A stretch of 64,000 nt of DNA from Mycocentrospora acerina (taxonomy: Eukaryota; Ascomycota; Dothideomycetes; Pleosporales). Within the stretch, counting starts at the first letter, position 1. Each line of letters opens with the position of its first letter. A program made the position numbers and the translations under genes. The stretch covers positions 248,001-312,000 of the forward strand of contig JAKUHH010000148.1 in NCBI GenBank assembly GCA_022701365.1, read 5' to 3'. The notes below the pieces were generated by a model, which searched no databases, had not been told where the DNA came from, and saw only the letters and a program-made list of their open reading frames with translations. Positions 47,044 through 56,131 of this stretch are shown here, piece by piece.

Positions 47044-47330
47044 TGTAACGCTCACATCGTAACAGCCCTTGGTTACCCCTGCACCAGCTAACACCTATCC
47101 GGAAACCACCCGACACCCATCTGATACCTACCGACATGCCTAGGGTTAGGGTATATAAAGACGCAGGTCGAGTAGCTTTGTAGAGTAGTTTTTCTATATC
47201 CTTTCGTACAAGACCTATAGGTATAGAGAATAGTATTTTTTGGTGTACCCTACTGTCTCAGCACTCCCATATGTCTCGCAGTGGACCCAGACCCTATTCA
47301 GATCACTCTCTACTTATCTGCGTCGTTACA
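47044..47330 (+). mobile_element. Solo LTR of a retrotransposon
   Basis: 287 bp bounded by perfect 7-bp inverted ends TGTAACG and CGTTACA, with an internal TATATAAAG (47152-47160) about 110 bp from the left end, as expected of an LTR promoter. No internal retroelement genes remain on either side and no 5-bp target duplication is evident. A second, more decayed copy lies at about 42235-42522. Confidence 0.7.
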
Positions 47331-47753
47331 TTCTAGATCTTGCCTAGCAGTTATAGAATCTAATTGTAATACTTGGCTTAAAGTTATAAAGGATCAACTA
47401 GAGGAGGAACTTATTTCTCATCATTCTTAGCTTGAGGGAATATTTAGATAAGGAGCTTGTGGTGTTGTTACGAGTGTATGAATAGGAGATTATGTAGTCA
47501 TTGGGTGCTCACGTGCTTATACACGTGATGGTACATCAGTGTTGGCTTACATTTTGCGTTTCACCAAGTGTATGTGTCCGCGGTGGTCTCCTCTCCTATT
47601 CTCGTCAGTATGAAAACAACATGGAACATGAAGAATATAAATACACCTCACGACGTCCTGAATTGTTTATCATGTCACTTTCACTATGCAAACATCTTCT
47701 TAATTCTTCAACAATGTATTCAAGATTGGCAAGATTACATCCACACCTCAAGA

Positions 47754-48887
47754 CTACAACTTGATTTCTCCGTCAAACTTTCCAGCATGCATAAAATTTG
47801 CCCTCAATGGCGTCACGCTCGTATACCCCTGGGAAACGGCCCACCCATCATTCCCAGGCTCACTAGCCTCAACACTCTCATACACATCCTTGAAAGAAGG
47901 GGCCCACTTGAAATGCTTGTGCGTATATCTCATATGCGGCTGGCCCGTTGGGGTGTCAGTCCCGCTGTTGGTTCCACTCTTTAGCACATGCGTATTACTC
48001 CTCAACTCGACGTTGCCCAGCTTCTCCTCCTGCTTCCTAATCTCGTTTTCGGTATCTTCTGGCGTGGAGTCTGCGTCGGGCGCGACATCGACGACCTGGA
48101 AGCACGACCCGGATTTCCAGCTGTTCTGCAGCATGTTTGTCCAGAGGACTTTGCGCTCGCCGACGTTCTCGACAAGCGGGACGTTGACGGTGTAGAGGTG
48201 GGTGTTGGGGTCCCAGTTGTCGTAGAGGTATTGGATGAGTTTTGCGCTGAGTTCTGAGGCGCCGGTGATGATGCTGGCGTCGTGGTTGCGGTCGAAGAAG
48301 GCGTAGCTCAGGGCAATGCTCTTGGCGCCACAGACGGCGGCCTCCATGGCGCCGCCAATGGTGCCGCTGGAAAGGGAGAAGACGGCGGTGCTGTTGCGGC
48401 CGTAGTTGGGCCCGCTGACGACGAGGTCAATAGGCCCGCGGCTGCTGAAGTAGTGGAACAGGCCAATCTGCACGCACGAGGCGGGCGTGCTGTCGACGAG
48501 AACCCATTCCTCTTGCGTGCTGTCTTCAGGCAGAGGCGTCGTGTGCGTCGTGCCGTGGTTGGTGAGGGTGCCTATCGAGGTGGTCTGCAGAGGCTGGGGG
48601 CGGAAGTAGGTGGGCTTGACGGCCTTGCCGACGAGGTGTGCTTTGCCTATCCACGAGCGCTGTGTGTGCGGGAGGACTACCGAGACGGTGTGGCCGTGGG
48701 CCTGGAGGGTCGTCACTGCACGGCAATTTAGGAGCGTGTTTGGCGTGCACACGGGCGGGGAATGCTAACCCAGCGAGTGCACATATGGCGAGGATTGGTC
48801 CGAGGGCGGGCCGTCGTCGTTGGTGATCTGGATCGATTAGCAGCCATTGGGGCAATTGATTGAGACGAGGCTTGCTAGGATATGCAT
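47754..48887 (-). CDS. SurE-like 5'/3'-nucleotidase / acid phosphatase
   Basis: Exons (minus) 48887-48876, 48827-48770 and 48715-47754 give 343 residues. The spliced N-terminus MHILITNDDGPPSDQSSPYV carries the SurE metal site (NDDG), followed by LQAHGHTVSVVLPHTQRSW, then DLVVSGPNYGRNSTAVFSLS (SGxNxG plus the SGTIGGAMEA block) and SIALSYAF. SurE family members are Mg/Mn-dependent phosphatases acting on nucleoside monophosphates and polyphosphate; yeast Pho2-type and plant relatives are known, and the cellular role in moulds is unclear. The C-terminal part (after YTVNVPL) contains the family's partner strand and a long loop rich in Asp/Glu/Thr. Intron 1 (48828-48875) must be a GC-AG intron to give this start. 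Intron 2 (48716-48769) is GT-AG. Confidence 0.88.
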
Positions 48888-49827
48888 CTTGATTCTCGCG
48901 CTGTGGTAACAATGGGACTCCCAAAAGTACAGGGGCGACGAGTGTCTAGGTCAATGGCGGGCGTGGAGGGGCAGGCATTGCCCGCATCGACAAGTGACGT
49001 TGACGTTGACGTTGACGTGCTGAGCTGTGCTGTGCTATGCCCAACGCGCCATCCACGTCCAACGAGCCTGGCTCCAACCCACCGCACTGATTCGTCGTCT
49101 TGACCACGACAATGACATGGCTCAGGGCGAGCGTGCTCTTTGTCGTTGGAAGCTGAGGCTGTCACCACGCCAACATTCGTTTGTTCGCGCGGTACCTGCA
49201 TCATGTGCGCATCTCATCTGGTGCCTGCCACGATGACGCGACATGAACACCAACAAACAGTACAAGCAGCCGTCAAGGGGAGGGCTTGGCCATGCTGATA
49301 CTATGGACCAAACCTTCCAAAGCGCAACTGCAAAGAACAAGTCCAAAGCACCATGCCGCTCCCGAAGTCCCCATCACCGTTTCGAACAATACTCGCGGAA
49401 CCCACCAATGGCCCCCCTCACCCTTCCGACTTCCGCATCGCATCCGGTACTTGGGCACGACACGTTGAAACGGGCCCGGGAGACTTAGACCTCGTCAGGC
49501 AAAGACTTGGGCCCCGAAGTCGAAGAGCCGCACCCTGAGACAGCTATTTCCGGCCTTTTGGTGTTCGGATCCCCACTCGAGCCCGTATGGAAACAACCGT
49601 TCTCTCCAGACCGAAACACCAAAGTGTATTTATATATACATGAATGGAAATATTGAAGAATTTAAAAAGGCAAGATATCCAGTTCTTTACAGTCACTGCA
49701 CAGTCTCTCATCTCTCGACCTCTCTTCTTTCCAAGTCAGACAAGAGCGAGATATTCATCTCTCCACCAAATCCACACGTCGAATACCAACTCACGTGACT
49801 TAAACCCCCCCCCCCCAACCCACCAAA
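48888..49827. promoter_or_regulatory. Divergent intergenic region of SurE and SDR genes
   Basis: 940 bp between divergent starts. A TATA-like TATTTATATATA lies at about 49628-49639, some 190 nt before the SDR start, and a C-homopolymer (about 49807-49817) lies just before the ATG. GACGTT repeats occur at about 48997-49018. Confidence 0.5.
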
Positions 49828-50634
49828 ATGGTCATCAACGTCCCTACTGCCTCCCTCGAAGGCAAAGTCGCCCTCATCACCGGCGCCGGTCGCGGTATCG
49901 GCCGCGGATGCGCCATTGAACTCGGCAAGCGCGGCGCCTCAGTCATTGTAAACTACGTCTCCTCCGCCGGTCCTGCGCAAGAAGTCGTTTCCATAATCGA
50001 GGGCTTCAACAACGGCGCCAAAGCCATCGCCATCCAAGCCGACGTGTCCAAAGTCTCCGAGATCCACCGCCTCTTCGCCGAAGCCAAAGCCGCAATGGGC
50101 AAAATCGACATTGTCATGAGCAATTCCGGCACCGAAAGCTGGGACGTGACCGAGGACATCACCGAGGAAAAGTACGACCACGTCTTCAACCTCAACACCC
50201 GCGCGCAGTTCTTCGTCGGCCAAACAGCATACAAGTACATTGAAGACAACGGCCGCATCATCCTCATGTCGTCCATTGCCGCGGGCCTCCTCGGCGTAAA
50301 AGACCACGCCCTTTACAACGCCTCCAAAATGGCCGTCATTGGCTTCATCAAGGCCTTTGCCACCGACTTTGGAAAGCGCGGCGTCACTGTCAACGGTGTC
50401 GCCCCCGGCGGTATCAAGTCCGACATGTTTACTCAGAATGCCTGGCACTACATCCCTGGGGGGTCGCCCGATTGGCCCGCAGAGAAGATTGAGACCCTCA
50501 TGGCGAACCACTGCCCGCTGGGGAGGTGTGCCGTACCAGAGGATGTGGCGCGCGTGGTGGCCTTTTTGGCGAGTGAGGACGCGGGGTGGGTGAATGGGCA
50601 GGTCCTTACGATTTCCGGGGGGTCGTCCCAGTAG
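49828..50634 (+). CDS. Short-chain dehydrogenase, hydroxynaphthalene-reductase-like
   Basis: Single exon, 268 residues, the usual length for this class. Residues 18-25 (TGAGRGIG) form the NADP(H) loop; the NSG of VMSNSGTESWD and NTRAQFFV follow; the catalytic Ser-Tyr-Lys is S149 (LMSSIAAG), Y163 and K167 (YNASK); the C-terminal VNGQVLTISGG closes the fold. Overall it resembles tetra-/tri-hydroxynaphthalene and versicolorin reductases, which reduce polyphenol intermediates in melanin or polyketide pathways (for example GRIILMSSIAA, APGGIKSDM, EYIPGG-like HYIPGGSP). There is no PKS or scytalone dehydratase nearby, so substrate is open; paralogues with other substrates are common. Start chosen after a C-rich leader; no intron signals are needed. 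Confidence 0.85.
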   Translation: MVINVPTASLEGKVALITGAGRGIGRGCAIELGKRGASVIVNYVSSAGPAQEVVSIIEGFNNGAKAIAIQADVSKVSEIHRLFAEAKAAMGKIDIVMSNSGTESWDVTEDITEEKYDHVFNLNTRAQFFVGQTAYKYIEDNGRIILMSSIAAGLLGVKDHALYNASKMAVIGFIKAFATDFGKRGVTVNGVAPGGIKSDMFTQNAWHYIPGGSPDWPAEKIETLMANHCPLGRCAVPEDVARVVAFLASEDAGWVNGQVLTISGGSSQ

Positions 50635-51148
50635 AGGATGTGCGTCGAGATGGGAGAGGAGAATTATTTATTTAGATTAAATGTGTAATAGTTTGGAAAG
50701 AATTTGATGAAGATACGCCTTGCATTAATGACAATCTTTTTTTTTTAAAATAAAATAAAGCAAACAAAATAAGACAAAAAAAATTCAGATTGGTGTGCAA
50801 AGAGTAAAATTGAAGTTTGAAATGGACGTTATTACATGATTAGCTGTCTTGGAGATGTAGATGGAAAAACAACTCACAGACTTAATTCTACGACTACACG
50901 CCCGTCATTGATTGAACAACAAGATACGCTGAGTTGTATAAGAATAGATTAACATGTAGAGCACAGAAACGCCAGAGCTAAATAAGTCCCGGGGTATCTG
51001 CCAAAATTTCACTCCAATGTAGGAGACCCAAACGCCAATATATCCCACCATCTCCTGGCTGAACAGCCCAGAGACGGTACCGTAAATTTCGCTGTAAATT
51101 TCAAACTGTTTCACGCCTAAATACCATATTACCAAACTTCCTTTTGTA
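50635..51148. other. 3' flanks of convergent SDR and Med2-like genes
   Basis: AT-rich spacer with A/T homopolymers; nothing else seen. Confidence 0.6.
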
Positions 51149-52290
51149 CTAGTTGTCAAAGTTGAAAAACGCATCATCAAACGACGAGTTCTCGGGGTTC
51201 TCGTACTCATCCATATTGAACAAATCATCCAGATTATCCGCCACCAAAAGATCAGTCTCTTCTGTTGCTGTTGTTGTTGTCGCTGCTGGCTCTGGTGCTG
51301 GTGGTGGCGGCGGTGGCGATGGCTGCACTGCCGGCTCCTCAACCGGCTTCGTCACGGCCGGTGGCTCTGGTGGTGCACTCATATTTGCGGTATTCAGCTC
51401 GGGAAGATCAGGCATAGGAAAGTCAATGTCCATATTGGTGCTTGGACCTGCCGTGCCATCGTCGTCGTTGATTTTTGCAAAGTCCTCGAGACCGCGGAGA
51501 AGAGAGGGACCTTCGTCGAGGGTGAAGTCTAGATCACCAGATGTGTCCATTTTCATGTCGTCTTGGGTGTCATTGTTGGCGTTTTGGTTGGCATCGTCGG
51601 CACCTGATATATCCATCTCGTCACCGAAGATGGCGTCAAAGTCGAATTCCGTGTCGGGAGGGTTGTCGATGGCTGGCGCGTCGAGGGGTGGATCGGTGGG
51701 TGGCACGGAAGTGGTAGAGGTTGGTGGTGGTGCGTTTTCCTCTTCACGCTTGAGTGTCTCTTCGGGCGCTGCTAGTTCCGCAGGCTGGCTGTTGGTTGCT
51801 GGCAACTCGATGTGCGCTGGAGTGGTGGGCTCTGCCTTCACAACAACGTCCAGCTTCTTCAAAGGTACGCTCTGTCTCGATTCTGCAGCAAGGCGAGCTC
51901 TTTCCAGTTCCTGCTGTTTTGCTGCAGCCTCGCGCTTCCTGCGGTCCTGCTTCATCAACGCAAGGTCCCTTCGCAGCACCGCTTGTGCTTGGCGAACCTC
52001 GTTCTCGATCTCGTCGAGGGCGTCGTGGAAGCGCTCGGCAGCGACGGGCACAGTGCGCTGCATGCCCAGCTTCATGCGCCCCGTGCCGCCGCCGGCATGG
52101 TGCTCTTTGGCGAAACGGCCGCTGGTGAGGAACTGCGAGGGGTGAGTGGGACGGTGGTGGGGGAGTGAGTGGCGGGGATGCCTACGACCAGATTGAGCAT
52201 GCTCTGCAGGGTGTCGAGGTTGCGGTTGGCGGGGACAGAAGGCGCACGAGGCTGCTCGTGCCCCGCTGGGTCTAGCTTTGCAGCAACCAT
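51149..52290 (-). CDS. Acidic-tailed coiled-coil protein, Mediator Med2-like candidate
   Basis: Exons (minus) 52290-52186 and 52132-51149 give 362 residues. Features in order: a short basic N-terminus with NLDTLQSMLNLV, FLTSGRFAKEHHAGGGTGRM, a helix ERFHDALDEIENEVRQAQAV, a charged coiled coil (DRRKREAAAKQQELERARLA), then a long acidic Pro/Thr/Asp-rich tail ending FDDAFFNFDN. The arrangement (one FH.xLD-type helix, charged coiled coil, acidic Phe/Asp-rich end) resembles fungal Mediator tail subunit Med2/Med29, which contacts activators in the nucleus; this is a resemblance by eye, not a proven match. Intron 52133-52185 (GTAGGC..CGCAG) joins LNLV to FLTSG. Divergent from the RNA-binding gene that follows. 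Confidence 0.6.
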
Positions 52291-53270
52291 GGGGGGTGTA
52301 TGTATGTGTAGTGTATGCGTGGGGAGGGTGTGCAGGTAGCGTATATATGTTGGGTGTGCGCGGAGTGTATGCGTAGTGTGTGTGTACGGGTTATGTATGA
52401 ATGCTTAGTGTGTACATGGAGTATGCATGTGTAGTGGGCGTGGGCGTGGGCATGCGGTGGTGGCTACGGAGGTCGTGTGTCTTGGAGCGCGAGACGTGAA
52501 TGGGAAGCCGAGACGCGTTGACGGCTGCGCGCCTAAAGCGGCCTTTAAATACGCTCGCGCGCAAAGGGGCAGCTGCTAGCACGCTTCCGGATTCAATACG
52601 CCGCCAAGACCTTTTCAGAACGCGACACCCTCTGGCGGCCCAGAGCCTCGCGGCATGCAAAGCGCTGGCTGCGGGCCAACCACGTTGCCTCAGGCTCGCC
52701 GCAGCCCACGGGAAACGCATCCTGGCTCGGGCAGGCAGGCAAGAACCCACCCGTCCAGGGCGCGCAACAGGCCGGCACAGTCCCCACCCTCCCTCCGCAC
52801 CACGCTGACCTTGTAATTAACGCGGCTGCCGTAAGGCTAGTTAGTCGAGTCCGAGAGCCAGGCGGCCCGCCGTTGCATCGGCGCTTGTGAGCCCTGATTC
52901 TTGCAACCTCTCCATCTCCCACTCCTCCTCCCTCTCTCTTGTGCTCTCAGCCTCTTGTTGTTGTCTGGCGTCTGGTTCGCTTCTAGACTTCCTCCCTCTC
53001 CTTGCCCTTGCTCTATTTTCCTTGTCTTTCCTTGCGCTTTCGGGTCTCTGTCGGTTGCCGTGTTCGCGACTGGCTTAACGATTTCCTAGCCCTCTCCTGG
53101 ACAGCTCTCACCACCACCCCACCCCGCCCACTCCCTCTCGTGCCCTCGTCAACGTCGCCGCTTCCCCATCGCCAGCCCACGCTGCCCGCCCTTGTGCTTC
53201 TTCGACACGTCGACACGCCGACTTGACCGCTACCAGCGCATTCCTGCCACTCTCTTGCTCGTGCGCAACC
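52291..53270. promoter_or_regulatory. Divergent intergenic region of the Med2-like and PUB1-like genes
   Basis: 980 bp between divergent starts. It contains GTATG/GTGTG-rich repeats next to the Med2-like start (about 52295-52430) and a long C/T-rich leader (about 52910-53270) before the RNA-binding gene. No clear TATA box. Confidence 0.5.
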
Positions 53271-55085
53271 ATGGCCGACGCCGCATCTGCTTCGCTGCCC
53301 CCCCCTCCGCCGTCTGCTGGCGCTCCCGGCTACGACGGCGGAAACCAGCAGCACCTGCCGCCGCCCCAGCTTGCCCCTGTAATTATCCCGCAGAATAACA
53401 ATCCAATCCCAACCGCCATCAGCTCGCCCATGTCTGGCAACCCCATGTCTCCCACCAGCGGTGGTCCTGGCTATGCTGCGCGCCGTGCCGCTCCCGAGCC
53501 AAACAAGAGGGCCCTCTACGTCGGTGGACTAGACCCTCGCGTTACCGAGGACGTCTTGCGCCAGATTTTCGAGACGACTGGCCACGTCCAGAGTGTCAAG
53601 ATTATCCCCGACAAGACTGCCTCTTCTCCACAAATTGGTCATATCCACGAACCAGTAAGCCATATCCTGCCGTGCCCGCCAGGAAGCTTGCTTTTTTCTT
53701 TTTTCGCGTCCCGCATGTGGCGCGGACCCTGACCCCTTGTTGTGACCACCTATCATTTTTCACGACTAACAATTGGCTGCACAGGGCTTCAATTACGGGT
53801 TTGTCGAGTACGATGACCCTGCGGCGGCTGAGCGAGGTATGGCGACTCTCAACGGCCGCCGCATCCACAACAACGTAAGCCCACACACTCGAGCGTCACC
53901 TTAGGGAGGGGTCTGACTCAATTAGGAAATCCGCGTAAACTGGGCTTATCAATCAAACAACACAGCCAAGGAGGATACTTCCAACCATTTCCATATCTTC
54001 GTCGGCGACCTGTCCAACGAGGTCAACGATGAGGTTCTACTCCAGGCTTTCTCCACCTTTGGCCCAGTTTCGGAAGCTCGCGTCATGTGGGACATGAAGA
54101 CCGGAAGGTCCCGTGGATATGGATTCGTCGCTTTCCGTGATCGTGCTGATGCCGAGCGTGCGCTCAGCTCCATGGACGGAGAGTGGCTCGGTTCTCGCGC
54201 CATCCGTTGCAACTGGGCTAACCAAAAGGGCCAGCCCTCCATTGCCCAACAGTCAGCCATGGCTTCCATGGGAATGACCCCAACGACTCCGTTTGGACAC
54301 CACCACTTTCCTACTCACGGTGTTCAGAGCTATGATATGGTTGTTGCGCAGACCCCTCAATGGCAGACAACTTGCTATGTCGGCAACCTCACACCTTACA
54401 CATCGCAGTCAGACCTTGTGCCGCTTTTCCAGAACTTTGGATATGTTACCGAGACTCGCTTCCAGTCTGATCGTGGGTTTGCTTTCATCAAAATGGATAC
54501 GCACGAGAACGCCGCCATGGCCATCTGCCAATTGAACGGTTACAATGTCAATGGCCGACCGCTCAAGTGCAGCGTAGGTTGACTTGTCTCCTTTTGTTAT
54601 TTTCCTTAGCTCACACCTAGATATAGTGGGGTAAAGACCGCCCTCCAACTGGTCAGTTCGAAGGCTACTCGCCTGCGGGCCCTAACTCAGGCTATCCTCA
54701 AACCCCGAGCGCGTACTTCCCACAGTATGGGGGTGGACCAGGTGGTCCTATGGCGGGAGGACCCATGTCGGGTGGTCCCATGTCGGGTGGTCCCATGTCA
54801 GGCGGCCCCATGTCGGGCGGCCCCATGTCACCTTCAGGTGAGCGGCACCGGAGGAAGCTGCAGTATCGGAAAACACAATCTAATGCGCGGGCAGGACCCA
54901 GCCCCGGTGGACAACCCTTTGCCCAACAGCAGGCTGGCTTCGGCGGTCCCGGCATGCAATACCAGCAGCAGATGCAGCCTGGCAGCGCTGGCGGATATGG
55001 TCGCGGCGCGCCCCAGCAGCAGCAATGGGGACAACCCGGCCAGGGCAACTTCAACCAGAACGGCTTCGGCGGTTACCAGGGCTAA
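53271..55085 (+). CDS. PUB1: RNA-binding protein with three RRMs, PUB1/TIA-1 type
   Basis: Exons 53271-53654, 53785-53874, 53926-54573, 54627-54837 and 54895-55085 give about 507 residues. Three RRMs are clear: RRM1 (RALYVGGLDPRVTEDVLRQI..YGFVEYDDPAAAE), RRM2 (HIFVGDLSNEVNDEVLLQAF..GYGFVAFRDRADAE) and RRM3 (TCYVGNLTPYTSQSDLVPLF..RGFAFIKMDTHENA), each with RNP2 and RNP1 aromatics. The family binds U-rich RNA and controls mRNA stability and stress-granule formation in nucleus and cytoplasm. The N-terminus is Pro-rich and the C-terminus Gly/Gln-rich with a GGPMS repeat (bases about 54750-54832). Intron 54838-54894 (57 bp) is a stop-free multiple of three; if retained it inserts an Arg/Lys-rich piece (ERHRRKLQYRK) that does not fit the surrounding Gly/Gln tail, so splicing is preferred. 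Between IIPDKT and GFNYGF the exon 1 end is longer than in relatives, so that donor is the least certain. Confidence 0.9.
54750..54832 (+). repeat. Coding minisatellite, GGPMS units
   Basis: Tandem 15-bp units (GGTCCCATGTCGGGT-like) encode five successive GGPMS/GGPMA repeats in the PUB1-like C-terminus. Confidence 0.85.
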
Positions 55086-56131
55086 GCGTCTTTTCTGCAG
55101 CAGTCTTCCCTTGTTCCACGCTTTTCAGCTCATCTTTACGACATGCTTGGTTGTTTAAATTGGCGCCTTTTGGATAGCACCATATTCTGGATCTTCTTAT
55201 CTGCTATCTGCCTATGTTCTTTCCAGAGGCAATTCTTATCTTGTCATGTTGTTTACCAAAAACGGGAGCGAGGGGAACGTTTGGCAGGCTTGGCTGAGCC
55301 TTGTGGTTGGAGTACCCTTTTTTGTACCTTTTCTTCTACGAGGACCTTATGTGTCTCTCACGGTCTTTGATTGTTGCGTGGCCATGTTGTCCTCTTAATG
55401 AATTTCCTTGTCGCGATGTTCCCTTTTGCTTGAGTGTCCTTGGTTACGACCAGGCATTTCTTCCATCTTACGTTCGATCTTGGATATTCTCTTTCCATCT
55501 AAAAGAATTTTTCGCTTTTGTGTTTCTCTGACGTGGCGCACGCATATCATACCCATTGAATTATTCTTACAGCGATGTCTTGTGTCTCCTTGAGTGGTAT
55601 GCAGGTCTGCCATTTGCTTCCGTTTTGAGTTGGGACGATACGCTTTTGTCGAGTTGTCTTGGCTGACGACCTGAAGTCGTTCAGCTCACTGTAGGCATAT
55701 ATGTTTGGATGAAGGTATTGTTGCATAAGGTCCCGGCGACTCAGAGATTAGCTACATATATGAGAGGATGCCTAGAAGTAATGGAATAGAGTCATTTGCG
55801 TATTGAGAAGATTTTTTTGCCTAAAATGATTGTTTGTGCTAGTATCAAGTTTTTGTGCCCACCTCTCTGGTCAGACACAACATGAAGATGAGTGAAGGGT
55901 ACACTACTCCCCCCTCCCCCTCAATGTAAAAAACCGTCTAGTCGTGTACCTGCATCTCCACGCCTTTTGTTAGCTCGAGAGGTTATGCAGGATAAGCATC
56001 CAGTATGGCCGAAGTCCGTCCAGCCAGAAACCCGTCGCCACGAATGCACGTGACCCACTAGCCAGGTGGGAGATGGCGCGTCGACCGCGTCGTAGTACTG
56101 AGCCAGGCACTGATGATTTCCCCGCACGGGC
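55086..56131. other. 3' flank of PUB1-like gene and promoter of PIF1 gene
   Basis: Transcribed-looking T-rich sequence after the stop, then mixed sequence; no gene seen. Confidence 0.55.

Larger units (their letters stand above)
44509..47753. other. AT-rich, ORF-poor region upstream of the tyrosinase gene
   Basis: After about 300 bp of tyrosinase promoter the sequence becomes AT-rich and lacks frames above about 105 codons. It contains a well-preserved solo LTR (47044-47330) and a perfect 16-bp palindrome CTTAGTAATTACTAAG at 46960-46975. Otherwise I see nothing supportable. Confidence 0.6.

Noticed and set aside
47130..47155. Telomere-like TAGGGTTAGGG
   Set aside because: Only two units and lies inside the solo LTR; not a telomere or internal telomeric array.
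48282..48731. Plus-strand 149-codon frame opposite SurE
   Set aside because: Antisense shadow of a gene with clear SurE motifs.
51153..52168. 330-codon plus-strand frame opposite the Med2-like gene
   Set aside because: Antisense shadow; the minus strand has a conserved-looking coiled coil and a proper intron.
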